DNA of 64,000 nucleotides, taken from assembly GCF_021917145.1 (NCBI RefSeq), contig NC_061062.1:6229847-6293846 (forward strand), written 5' to 3'. The position numbers were made by a program, and so were the translations under genes. The notes under the pieces were generated by a model that worked only from the letters and a program-made list of their open reading frames with translations, was not told the origin of the DNA and made no database searches. This DNA comes from Hypomesus transpacificus. Taxonomy: Eukaryota; Chordata; Actinopteri; Osmeriformes; Osmeridae. Shown here piece after piece: positions 21,752 through 31,665 of the stretch; the stretch's first letter is position 1; each line of letters starts with the position of its first letter.

Positions 21752-22258
21752 ATGGCTCTGAAAATGGTTGCCATGTGCCTTCTTCTCCAGCTTCTGCCAC
21801 TAGGTAACTATACAGGCCGATTAAACTTCATAAACAAAATGAGTGTGTGGATGTGTGTTTGTTCCGGGTTCTGATGGAGAAAAGCAAACAGCTCAGGCTC
21901 TTAACCGGTAGTTCTGGAACATTCTTTGACTTAGGTTCTGGGGTGAAACAGCCCCCCGACGTGCTCGTGGCTGAGGGCCTGAATACGACCCTGCGCTGCT
22001 CCCAGATCAGCACCTCCTACAACAGCATGCTCTGGTACCTCCAGAGACACGGCCAGAAGCACCTCACTCTAATAGTCCACGCATACGTCAACATGGTGAC
22101 TGTGAGTGAGGGGTTGGAGGTCAGATACTCAGCCACACGACACGGGACTGCACTGGATCTCACTGTGACAACGGCCAACAGCTCAGTCACCGGGGTCTAC
22201 TTCTGTGTCAAACAGGAAGCACAGTGGTAGAGCTGAGGCAGACGCCTCAACAAAAACT
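21752..22258 (+). CDS. TRBV: TRBV family H, intact
   Basis: The leader exon 21752-21803 encodes MALKMVAMCLLLQLLPL. The V exon 21935-22219 is open, with Val-Lys-Gln-Pro-Pro, Leu-Arg-Cys-Ser, Met-Leu-Trp-Tyr-Leu-Gln, Leu-Asp-Leu-Thr and Val-Tyr-Phe-Cys-Val-Lys. RSS: CACAGTG 22220-22226, 23-bp spacer, ACAAAAACT 22250-22258. It shares the Lys-Gln-Pro-Pro start with family G but has an uninterrupted V exon. It is single-copy in this window and has no inverted sister in the right array. Confidence 0.88.
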
Positions 22259-22486
22259 GATACAATCATCTTCAGGGTGAAAATAACACGTGTGCACACA
22301 ACATGAACTGATGACAGATAAGCTGCTGTGGTTTCATGCCCCTCTGAGTCACCAGAAGGTTACTCTGTCACTACTGCTCCAAAGGAAATCCATCTGAACA
22401 AAGAAATCAGTTCACCTCCAACCCAGCAGGGGGAGGCAGAGTCAAACTTCTGATGATTGAGGATGTTGGTACTGAGGTGACAGTTG

Positions 22487-22636
22487 TGATGTCACTCTGG
22501 TAGCCCCGCCCTCCTCCTCTTCATGTACAGGACCATGCTGAATGCCAGCAGGTCATCAGGTCGTCACAGAACAGAAGACTGTTCACCATGATCCTAGCCT
22601 TCATCCTCTGCTCTCTCTGTCTGCCCTGCATCAAGG
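22487..22636 (+). pseudogene. Orphan family F promoter and leader exon
   Basis: The decamer TGATGTCACT (22487-22496) and a complete leader exon (22588-22636, MILAFILCSLCLPCIK with GTGAG donor) match the family F gene at 15209. Sequence similarity stops soon after the donor and no V exon follows. It is a duplication remnant that could at most produce a short non-functional transcript. Confidence 0.85.
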
Positions 22637-23115
22637 GTGAGCAGAACAACATTTCAGCGAGAAAAACAGACTCGGTGGGTTCATAACCCTCGTTGAGCGC
22701 TTGATTTTGTTTGATCAAGTCTATGTTACGTCCTGTAACAGTCATGTCCTCTCCTCCAATGTCAGAAATCTAAAAACAAGACATCAAAATAATAATGTTT
22801 GTGTACGTAGGCTACAAATAAGCATGGGAGTATAGCAAATGCATACAAGACATGGAATTTCTGTTTTCAGTTCAACTGAGTTGATATTAAATGCGTTGAT
22901 TGGGATTCTTTTTCCAGGATTATCAATCCAAATGAATGCACTGACTGATGAAGTAAATTGTTAAAACTCAAATTTATTTTTTATTTTTTTACCGGGGCAT
23001 AGCAGATTTATACTGGGGCATGTGAATAACACCATTACAGTAATACTTAGATTATATTTAATATAACTGTGCCTAATAACTGTGCCTACTAATAACATCA
23101 TCCACTCAATATTAC
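22637..23115. other. Intergenic, nothing recognised
   Basis: A+T-rich sequence with no supported ORF, RSS or repeat family. It separates the orphan leader from the endod1-like exon. If that exon had a second exon it should lie here on the minus strand, but I did not find one. Confidence 0.5.
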
Positions 23116-23407
23116 CTGTGGTTCAATAAACCAGACTCCTCTTCTCTGTAAATCATTGTTCCTGCAGGTATGATCAATGGTATAGGCACTGTACACTGGA
23201 ATCCGATGACTTGTGGAATACAGGGAAGCGTAGTAGTCGAAACCTTTTTTCTGGCATATTTTTACAGCATTCTGATCTATACCTGTGGGTTCAGTGTTTA
23301 TGTAAAAAAATTCATTACATTCATTGAAAGTCTGTAACCACACAAGCTTCAAAGCCAAGAGGCCAAGCAGCAAGTGCTGAGAAGAGAAACAGAACCAGAG
23401 GAGCCAT
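23116..23407 (-). pseudogene. endod1-like (endonuclease domain-containing 1) exon 1 fragment
   Basis: From the ATG at 23407 the frame reads MAPLVLFLFSALAAWPLGFE, a clear signal peptide, then Val-Val-Thr-Asp-Phe-Gln and a stop. In the next frame it continues Cys-Asn-Glu-Phe-Phe-Tyr, Val-Lys-Ile-Cys-Gln, Ala-Ser-Leu-Tyr-Ser-Thr-Ser-His-Arg-Ile-Pro-Val-Tyr-Ser-Ala-Tyr-Thr, and Trp-Phe-Ile-Glu-Pro-Gln before a GTAATA donor at 23115. This pattern is typical of the first exon of fish endod1-like secreted nuclease-fold proteins. One frameshift near 23321-23327 and the absence of a second exon show it is a fragment. Confidence 0.75.
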
Positions 23408-24640
23408 TGGGAAATAGAAAACCCTGCCTGTTGTACTGACACAACACTTTATATATATAGTCCCTCGGTATTCCACATAAGATGGCCTTGATTTTCTGTT
23501 ATTGTATAACTTTGTCTAAGCCAACTGGTTATGTATGTTTATTCTAGTTTGTTAGCAGCTGTGTAACTGATGCATTGGGCCAAGAATAACATGAAAACAC
23601 AAATACATGGTCACTCTACAAACACATTTTCTGACTCAGCAAAATAAAGAAACTTCCAAACAGTCTTGGCTCTTTTCAGCCTGTAGCCCTTCCTCACCTC
23701 CCTGTTCCTCACCTCCCTGTACCTCATCTCCCTGTACCTCCCCTCCCTGTACCTCACCTCCCTGTACTTCACCTCCCTGTACCTCACCTTTTTAATAAAG
23801 ATACATGTATATTTATAAAAATATGATGGGATTTATTCCTAGAGACCTGGTTTAGTATAAACAGTAGGTAACCAGAAATACTATCGGTGTAATGCAGAAA
23901 GGACCAATGAAACATTGAGCCAGCTTGCAGGACTTTCCTAATTTTCCTAACTTTCCATTTCCTACGCATATTCCTAATTGAAAGCCACTTGGTTGGCTGG
24001 TGAGTATGTTAATTCCCATCCCCAATATTTAATGGACACACAAACAAACACACACACACACACACACACACTAGACTGCTGCATCTGTCAATCATTTAGA
24101 GTGCTACAGGTGCTCTAATCTAAACGGAATCAGTTGCTTTTTTGTTTGAATTTTTTCGAAGAATCTGAAGATATTGTAAAACTAGCTTGCATCGTTCCAT
24201 TTGACCTACCAGGGAACTTCAGTTTATTTTCTGTGTCATCAATTTCAATCAATTCTTGTCAGGAACATCATGATACAAACGATCTTATACCAGCTCAGAA
24301 TAACAGTAATTTTACTGTTTTCATCCTTTTGTTATTCTGTAATTATTGGGAAATAAAATAATATTTTGATTAACTCTGTTTTGACTTTATTCTTTTGTTT
24401 TTTAGTGTCCATCTATGTCTAGTATGTCACTTTGGATAAAAGCGTCTGAAAAATGAACAACATGTAAATGCTGTCATGTTGCTGCGTATTGGAAGCGTTT
24501 AGAAGCTTTTAGAAGGGAGATACCACCTGTCACCACTAGAGGTCCTGCGAGACCCAAACCTGTCCTAACGCTGTTCCAGATGGTTTACCCATTTATAACT
24601 GTAAACAGTCAGTCAGTCATTCAGTTCACCTGGACCAACT
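23408..24640. other. Intergenic with small repeats
   Basis: Contains a 15-bp minisatellite (about 23684-23795, ACCTCCCTGTACCTC type, about seven units), a CA dinucleotide run (about 24045-24072) and a SINE-tail fragment (about 24430-24470). No gene is supported. Confidence 0.65.
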
Positions 24641-25112
24641 ATGAAGTCTCTTCTCTGTTTCCTGCTGCTTAAATGTAAGAAAACACATCCACTATAATAA
24701 CCATACCAAGTAGAGTTTGTCTGAAATCCGTACTTCTCTCTCCATCAGTGTTACACTAACTCGTCCCTCTCCCCCTCCAGACATAGCGGGCATGGACGTC
24801 CAGCAGCATCCTCCCAGCCAGGTTCTGTCTCCTCTCTCCCCCGTGAAGGTCTCCTGCTCGGTCTCTGGCACCAGCGACCCCTACCTCTATTGGTACTGCT
24901 GGACCAGGGCAGACGGTATGAGGCTGGTCTTCACCTCGGTCACTGCTGGGTTTGTAGAACCAGCCAGTAAGGACGGGTTCAGCGCCGTGCGGCCCGACAG
25001 CCAGACGATGGTTCTGCAGTCGTCCGGTGTGGCCCAGACAGAGCCCAGCGTGTGGTTCTGTGCAGCCAGTACCCACAGCATAGCAGAGCAGGCTGGGAGC
25101 CATACAAAAACC
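24641..25112 (+). CDS. TRBV: TRBV family I, with an off-consensus RSS
   Basis: The leader exon 24641-24674 encodes MKSLLCFLLLK, with a GTAAGA donor. The V exon starts at 24781 after CTCCAG and is open: Gln-Gln-His-Pro-Pro, Val-Ser-Cys-Ser, Leu-Tyr-Trp-Tyr-Cys-Trp, Val-Trp-Phe-Cys-Ala-Ala-Ser-Thr. Framework 2 has Cys where most V domains have Gln. The heptamer is CACAGCA (25074-25080), which keeps the essential CAC but lacks the final TG. The spacer is 23 bp and the nonamer ACAAAAACC (25104-25112) is perfect. Coding is intact, but recombination may be inefficient. It is the V gene of the left array nearest to TRBC. Confidence 0.82.
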
Positions 25113-27908
25113 CCAGTGTCATTACAGTCATGTACTGTACTGCTCTGTCTTCTGGACAGAACATGAAAGCCCCACACCTTCCTCCCACAAGCACCACTGT
25201 CCCAAGGGATGAGGTGGATGGGTGTAATGTATGCATTCAAACCAGTGTCTTTAGCAGTGTAGATGTAGTACACTAATGCAGTGTCACATGTAGAAGATGG
25301 CTGTGTGATACTCTGGGTCGTGTAACACAACTGTCATCTCAGGAATGGAGCTGGAGGCCTCATCTCCCCTTATCTAATACTGTAATATGTTGTGTTCATT
25401 TAGGAGTCACTTTTATCCAAAGCAATATACTGGAAAGGATTTGAACCTGGGACTTCTGGATCTGTAATCAAATCTTCTAACTCCTTAGCTGTACCCATCC
25501 CCATCTGCCTCTCCCTGCCTCAAGTTCCTTGACTCACCCTGCCTCTCCCTGCCTCTCCATGTCTCACCGGCCCTGTCTCACCCTGCCTCACCCTGCCTCA
25601 CCCTGTCTCTCCCTGCTTCACCCTGCCTCACCCTGTCTCACCCTCCCATACTGTAGTTGTTTCTGCACCAAGCGAGTGGTTGGAGGAGCAGAGTTGCGTG
25701 GCTGCAGGTGTGTCTGTGTGCGGTGGTGGTGAAGTGCAAGGTCACACACACACACAAGGTTTCTGTGCACATGGGCTTGAGGCTACGCTGCACTCTGTGA
25801 CCACTTCCTGGCCTTGGCTGGCGATAGGAAGAGAACATCTTCTTCCTGTTGTCAGGTGCGACTCTGTGCTAGATTCACTACGACACTCATGTGCATGGCA
25901 GTCTCAAAAATATGTAGATCACTAGCTGTTCTACAGATCAACATTCAATAGACAGATCAACATTCATATACAGATCAAAAATAAATGTGGAATAAAAGCA
26001 AACTGTTCTTCATTAACAAATGTTTTATTCTCATAATATCCTTGAATAACTCAGGAACCTAAACTGAAGCCACACTGTTTTTGAAGACTGACTTTTTTTC
26101 TTCCACAATTATTCAAATCAACATTCATCTTACAGATCAACATTAGTTTATTTAAAGGGTAGATTCCTTTTTCTTAAGAAACTCTGTGGGACTTCATGCA
26201 CAAGAGCAAGGTATTAAACTAGAGTGATGTCCATTGTTGGCAACAATCATTTTGTCTTTGACTATCAAATACAGTTAACCTAACATAATATAGAGTTTAT
26301 GTAATGAAAGAACAATACATGTGATAGTGCAGATATTAACCTGACTTATCCACCCCTGGCAAAAGATTTGTTAGGAGGCCATACAATGTGTTATGAATGT
26401 AAGCAGGGTTTGACAGAAATTCTATATCTTATCAAAGTATTTAGCGGCACCCTAAGTTATGTCATGGGACATGAGACAGCATGTCCTAGAGGGCACGTTG
26501 TAGGAATGACTGGAAGGGCAGCATTTCATTTTCTTCACTGGGACTTTTTTTTCTCCATTGCAAGAGCACTTCATCATGTTTTCTCACTTGGAAGGGCATA
26601 AGAGGAGCACCAAATTGGGCACGCTTTTCTCACCTGTAGGAGTACCCTATACAGCACTGCATCCCCCACCCCCACCCCGAGTACACCAGTGGTACAGATC
26701 AAATATTCATTATACAGATCAATATTTATCTATTAGTGAACAGATTCTCATTCCTTAACTTATGTAATTTTTGTTTTAAGACTGCTAGGCAAAATGGAAA
26801 AGGTTATGTGTTAATGAAAACACAATACCCAAACTAAATGTCAGAGATCCAGTTTAGCTTAGTGGAAAAACTCAGACGAAGCCCCAGTGAGCAATCATGC
26901 CTCGCACCATTTTGCAGCACTTTGCAGCACTTTGCAGCGCTACCAGGAAACCGCATCGCCGTGTGGGCGCTGAGCAGGGCATGTTTCTCAGAAAAGTAGT
27001 CACACATCAGAATGAGAACATCTGCTCTAAATATCCTGCTCTCAGGTGCACTTCCTGTGGAAATACTGTAATACAGCTTGGAACACAAGTTGAAGGAGTC
27101 CTACTTTCCTTCCAGTGGCCTTTGTATCAGTTTGAACACTCATTGTTGAATTGAAAGTTTCACCCACTCTTCATTCATTTAAAAACGGTATTATTGACTA
27201 AATGTCAGAATAACTATAATAATAACCATCACTCAAAATGTATATTACAACTTTATTAACAATGAAAAATCTGAATGTGAATAATGTTAGCAGATGCAGC
27301 TGCTATGTTGAATACAAACATACACTATTATGGTTAATTCATTTCAAAAAGGTAGAGAACAAAAGTTTGTCTTCACAATGTTCTTTCTATACAGGCTTGA
27401 GGTTATTTCAGAAATCCCTATTAACAAAGCCCTCTTTACTCTGCAATCATTTCTATATACAGTACCCCACCATCCCAGTCAACACAGGTTTCCTGTTGTG
27501 GCCTCAGGTGAAATGCTTCCCAGATTTACCCTGTGGAGGAGAGAGGAGACAGGTGGCAGGCACACACTGCTGTTACTTTCAAAACATTACAGAACCTTTT
27601 ATCAACTGCCTAGGAATGAGCGAATAGTAATCATAATAATAATAATGTGTTATTTTGAAGAAGACTGATCAAAAGTGTAGTTAGAGGGATTTGAACCTCT
27701 TAATCTGCTGTTGTTACAATGCTCTGACCACTCAGCAAACCCGTAAACGCATGCATTTAAAATAGTTTCAAATAGTGTAGTAATAATAATTTTGGCATTA
27801 TATTTTTAGTGAGCCCTTTATTGTGAAGGTAATCTCAGGGCTCTTAAGCATACTATAGTATAGCATAAACAGTGTAGTGTTTCCATAGCTGTTGCAGGGG
27901 TGGAGTGG
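25113..27908. other. 2.8-kb intergenic region 3' of TRBC
   Basis: No gene is supported. It holds a tRNA-like SINE relic on the minus strand (about 25395-25500), a CCCTGCCTCA minisatellite (about 25530-25650) and a second tRNA-like relic (about 27675-27745). In mammals the TRB enhancer lies just 3' of the C gene, so this is the natural place to look for one. I cannot assign a specific enhancer motif cluster by eye. Confidence 0.5.
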
Positions 27909-28706
27909 TTAGTGTAGAACAGTCACCTGGAGCTTCCACACAAACACGACCACAAAGAACCCATACAGGCTGCTTTTAGCGATGAAGACGATGTACGCCA
28001 GTTTAGCTGTCTGAGTGCTCTTCACGTAGTTCTCTGTGGAAAACAACACACTTCCATAAGCCTTGACGGCAATGTGGGTTTCCAATGGCAGAGTCAAAGA
28101 TACAGTAGTCAGCATCTCACACAATTTGAGCTCGTTAAAAATACATGTATGAAACCTACCTGTTGTCATGCCTCCAGTTGACGGAGCTGTCAGAAACAAA
28201 TATTAGCCAACCTTAGATACAGTAACATTCACCATTAAATTACATTAAACATATCTACCACAATAACACACAAGACACAGTAGGCCTACCATTACATTCA
28301 GCCTTTAAATATATTTTGAGGATCTCAAGTCATTCGTTTAACGTACCTTTATCTCCCATAACAGACGCTGAAAAGGCTTTGTCTTCCGTACCATCAAAGA
28401 AGAGGACAGTACAGTTGAACTGATTGGTGTCTGTGTACCACTCTCCGGCAGGCACTCTCAAGCGGCTGGTGATGCTGTACCTCTCCGTTTCGTTGTCCCA
28501 CACGGCCGAGTTGTCCGTCCCCACTCCATCGGTCACGTTACGGTCACCGATCTTCCAGGACACGCTGACGTGATCCGGGTAGAAGCCGGTGGCCACGCAC
28601 ACCAGGGTCTTTTTGTTTTTGTTGTCTTTTGCATCCTTACACTCGTGTGTGGAGGGGGGCAGAACACTGACCTTCGGTGCGATGGCTATGTCTGATATTT
28701 TGGGAT
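27909..28706 (-). CDS. TRBC: T-cell receptor beta constant gene
   Basis: Exon 1 (28706-28347) encodes the Ig C domain. It runs from Asp-Pro-Lys-Ile-Ser and includes Val-Ser-Val-Leu-Pro-Pro, Leu-Val-Cys-Val-Ala-Thr-Gly-Phe-Tyr-Pro-Asp-His-Val, Ser-Trp-Lys, Ser-Arg-Leu-Arg-Val and Phe-Asn-Cys-Thr-Val. Exon 2 (28186-28160) is a 27-bp hinge. Exon 3 (28033-27909) encodes the connecting peptide and a transmembrane segment with Lys inside it (AYIVFIAKSSLYGFFVVVFV), the CD3-pairing feature of beta chains, then a short tail ending Val-Leu-His. All junctions are phase 1 and match the J donor phase. A further exon after Leu-Gln is possible because CAG|GTGACT resembles a donor. This is TRB rather than TRA or TRD. 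Confidence 0.93.
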
Positions 28707-28835
28707 CTGCAATGAGGGAATACACAATTCTCAACACTATATTTTCACATTGTTCTGTAGCCTAACGTCAAACATTTTCCGGCCAAATTGAAGGAGCATT
28801 AAAAAAGAATTCTAACAACATTTCAGATTTCTTAC

Positions 28836-28888
28836 CGAGCACTGTTAGCCTAGTCCCCCCTCCGAAGTAAGCCGGATAACCACTGGAG
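28836..28888 (-). CDS. TRBJ: TRBJ segment 9 (nearest C), weak RSS
   Basis: Encodes SGYPAYFGGGTRLTVLG with a GTAAG donor at 28835. The expected CACAGTG heptamer is not clear. The best candidate on the plus strand is CACACCA (28889-28895) with a 12-bp spacer and CAGAAAACT. It may recombine poorly. Confidence 0.8.
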
Positions 28889-29128
28889 CACACCACATAC
28901 GCACTAGCAGAAAACTATAGCCTGCCTGTTTTCTACGGCTGTCCAGAAAACATTATTCTTGAATGTTCACATTCTTACCATGTGTAGAAAACTATATTAG
29001 GCTACTCTGTCACATAATCTATCACTTACCCTTCATTTGAGACAGGATTAATAGACGGTTCCAGCATCTCTCATTAACATGGGAATTCATACATCACAGC
29101 CACAGTTTAAACACTGAAGGTTTCTCAC

Positions 29129-29177
29129 CTAGGACCGTGAGTTTAGTCCCGCCGCCAAAGAAAGCAGGGTTGTAGTT
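29129..29177 (-). CDS. TRBJ: TRBJ segment 8
   Basis: Encodes NPAFFGGGTKLTVLG with a GTGAG donor. RSS (plus-strand reading): CACACTG 29178-29184, 12-bp spacer, AGAAAAAAC 29197-29205. Confidence 0.88.
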
Positions 29178-29514
29178 CACACTGATAAACGGCTACAGAA
29201 AAAACACCCTGCTTTTGCGCTCTTACCTACTGTAAGATCATTTCTCACTATTCTACACAACACGGATATTGATAGAACCTCACATTTTACATCCTGATTC
29301 ATAACCTGACCAACAACAACAATTATCAGTGTATTGTTAATATTATATATTGTGTATTATTAGTGTATTGTAGGCATACTCGGAGGAGAAGTGTTTTCCA
29401 CACACATGTAGGCTAACAGAAAACCCTCCACACTTCTATCAGCTTTATTCGATCACTGCAAATTGTCTACAGTAGGCTATCCCTGAGACATTTAAGACAT
29501 TAATTAAGTCTTAC

Positions 29515-29563
29515 CTAAGACGGTGAGTTTGGTTCCTTTCCCAAAATAAGCCTCATTGAAACC
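29515..29563 (-). CDS. TRBJ: TRBJ segment 7
   Basis: Encodes NEAYFGKGTKLTVLG with a GTAAG donor. RSS: CACAGTC 29564-29570, 12-bp spacer, ATAAACTCA 29583-29591, a weak nonamer. Confidence 0.87.
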
Positions 29564-29872
29564 CACAGTCGCTAACGGAGATATAAACTCATTGTGCACC
29601 AGGATCTGGGCATAGAGCCAACTCTTGCACATAATCACCGCAATAGCCCAATATGATGGCAGAGCACAGGCAGTGCTTCCTATAGTTTATAAATCCTACA
29701 AGACTTTGAAATTTATTTTTACCGTTTCAAAATGCAACATCCTTATGTCATTTCAACCAAATAAATGGTCGTAATCAGCTAAAGGTTTGTACAATACTGA
29801 TTATGCCAAGACTGTTACTTTATTAGAGAGCTTTACACACATATCATAACAATTTACAGCATCTTTTCTTAC

Positions 29873-29922
29873 CTAAAACTGTAAGTTTCGTTCCAGCTCC
29901 AAAGTATGCCTGGGAGTACGAG
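29873..29922 (-). CDS. TRBJ: TRBJ segment 6
   Basis: Encodes SYSQAYFGAGTKLTVLG with a GTAAG donor. RSS: CACAGAG 29923-29929, 13-bp spacer, consensus ACAAAAACC 29943-29951. Confidence 0.9.
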
Positions 29923-30310
29923 CACAGAGTGTCTACGCTGTTACAAAAACCATCTTTACAAATTCTCCTGATGTCACTCCACCTTTAGAAAACGTTCTCA
30001 GTCTTTGTGACTCTTTGAGGGACAAGATCCATGAGATCAGAGTGTGATCTGACAGAGGTCAGCCTTCCTTTGCTGCAATTTATACATGCGTAAATTTATA
30101 TTTAATTTAATTTAGTAAATGTTTGTGTTGTTGCTGATGTTGCAGTTTTTTTGTATCTAGCAATCCCCATGTCACAATCTATCAGTCAACCTGCTTCCAG
30201 ATTGTCACAATACATTGTTATTGTACAACACAAAGGAGTCCAATTTACATATTTTAATCATACTATCCTGTGTTGGCTGTGAACAGGATTGACAGGAAAT
30301 CTGGTCTCAC

Positions 30311-30361
30311 CTAGGACAGTCAGCCTGGTTCCTCCACCAAAGTAAGCTTCTCTGCCAGAGT
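30311..30361 (-). CDS. TRBJ: TRBJ segment 5
   Basis: Encodes SGREAYFGGGTRLTVLG with a GTGAG donor. RSS: CACAGCT 30362-30368, 12-bp spacer, weak nonamer ACTCTAATT 30381-30389. Confidence 0.87.
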
Positions 30362-30633
30362 CACAGCTCTCCAGACCTCAACTCTAATTCACCCATCTCT
30401 CCCAGCTGCCTTCCTCTCTCTATAGTACATTTGATCCCGTTTGCATTTTAATCATGTTATTCTCTTGACAGACTCCTACAACACCACGATACAGTACAAC
30501 CACTGCCAAACACAAACGGATACAAACTGAAACGCTAATATTTCAACAGATATATTCAGCTAGGTTTGGGTATTTCAGCTCACCTACTGTACACCTGCAG
30601 TTACAACCCACATATTTTGTAAGGATTACTCAC

Positions 30634-30681
30634 CCAGAACTGTCAGTTTTGTGCCTTGACCAAAGTAGGCTTCATAATTGG
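30634..30681 (-). CDS. TRBJ: TRBJ segment 4
   Basis: Encodes NYEAYFGQGTKLTVLG with a GTGAG donor. RSS: consensus CACAGTG 30682-30688, 12-bp spacer, ATCAAAAAC 30701-30709. It is one of the best J signals here. Confidence 0.9.
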
Positions 30682-30809
30682 CACAGTGCACAAGCTCAAC
30701 ATCAAAAACGACCAAGTGGAAATCTACAAGCATCCTTCACCATACAGTATCAATCCCCCATATCACAGTTCAACTACTCCAAACAAAGAGACATTGTGCA
30801 GTTTCTTAC

Positions 30810-30861
30810 CCAAAACGGTCAGTTTGGTTCCAGCTCCAAAGTATGCTGGGTTGGCACTGTA
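30810..30861 (-). CDS. TRBJ: TRBJ segment 3
   Basis: Encodes SANPAYFGAGTKLTVLG with a GTAAG donor. RSS: CACACTG 30862-30868, 12-bp spacer, poor nonamer. Confidence 0.87.
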
Positions 30862-31015
30862 CACACTGGTGGGGTTTAGCATAATATGCTAACTATGCCC
30901 CGTCCTCTCTAACCTCCTGTTCTACAACAGTCCCATCCCTAACTCCACACTAACAAGACCCTAACAGACATGGGAAATAAAGACAAATGTTTTCAAGCAT
31001 TTTTAACATATTTAC

Positions 31016-31064
31016 CTAAAACTGTGAGTTTGGTTCCGTTGCCAAAGAAGGCTGGTTGATTGGT
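31016..31064 (-). CDS. TRBJ: TRBJ segment 2
   Basis: Encodes NQPAFFGNGTKLTVLG with a GTAAA donor. RSS: consensus CACAGTG 31065-31071, 12-bp spacer, poor nonamer CCCATTAGT. Confidence 0.88.
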
Positions 31065-31194
31065 CACAGTGTTTTCACACCAACCCATTAGTGGAACTTT
31101 TGACAGAACCCAACATCTCTCATGACAACTTCAACATTCTTTCCAGTTTTTTAAATTAATTACAGTGTTGTGACTTTGAAGGAGCTGAACTTAC

Positions 31195-31245
31195 CTAAAA
31201 CAGTCAGTTTTGTTCCATTCCCAAAGTAGGCTTGACTTCCAGTGT
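31195..31245 (-). CDS. TRBJ: TRBJ segment 1 (nearest D)
   Basis: Encodes TGSQAYFGNGTKLTVLG with a GTAAG donor. RSS: CACATTG 31246-31252, 12-bp spacer, TCCAAAAAG 31265-31273. Confidence 0.88.
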
Positions 31246-31586
31246 CACATTGAAAATGTCCTCTTCCAAAAAGACCCAGGTCACTTCAAAATCAAGACTT
31301 GGCAGGATGTTTCAAGACTGTTGGTATCCACGACCAACTGAAGAAATGTATTTCTTTATTCCAAAAAGAAGTAGATGTTGTGAGAGAGAAGGGATACAAA
31401 CACTTGTACCTGTCCGATAGAATCTCCAACAATTCTGCAGATTATTCAAAATATTCACTTTTAAAGTTTATTTTATAAATGTCAGAGGTCTTAGTTGTTG
31501 TAGGCTCCTTGGTCACTAAGCAAGTCCATGCATCCGTCCGCCCCAGGCCGCTGCAGAGCTCTCCTCTATAGAAGTTGATGGCAGGA

Positions 31587-31665
31587 GGTTTTTGTACGGC
31601 GGCTCAATAGGAATGTATCACCGTGGCCCCCTGTCCCCACGGTGTTAAACCATCACACAAAAACA
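31587..31665 (-). CDS. TRBD: TRBD segment with both RSSs
   Basis: On the minus strand: nonamer TGTTTTTGT (31665-31657), 12-bp spacer, heptamer CACCGTG (31644-31638), D core GGGACAGGGGGC (31637-31626), heptamer CACGGTG (31625-31619), 23-bp spacer (31618-31596), nonamer ACAAAAACC (31595-31587). The core is the 12-mer of mammalian TRBD1. The 12-signal faces V and the 23-signal faces J, as in all known TRB loci, giving V-D-J joining under the 12/23 rule. It lies about 350 bp before J1 and is the only D segment in the window. Confidence 0.95.

Noticed and set aside
24134-24361. 75-aa plus-strand ORF and others of similar size in 23.4-27.9 kb
   Set aside because: No splice context, motif or codon pattern; within A+T-rich intergenic DNA.
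27675-27745. Possible tRNA gene
   Set aside because: It has B-box-like and A-box-like parts but no full cloverleaf pairing, so it is a SINE relic. The same holds for 25395-25500 and 35385-35500.
28330-31665. Identity as TRA/TRD rather than TRB, because many V genes end Cys-Ala-Ala or Cys-Ala-Val
   Set aside because: The D core, 12/23 signal layout, short cluster of nine J segments and C-domain motifs are those of TRB.
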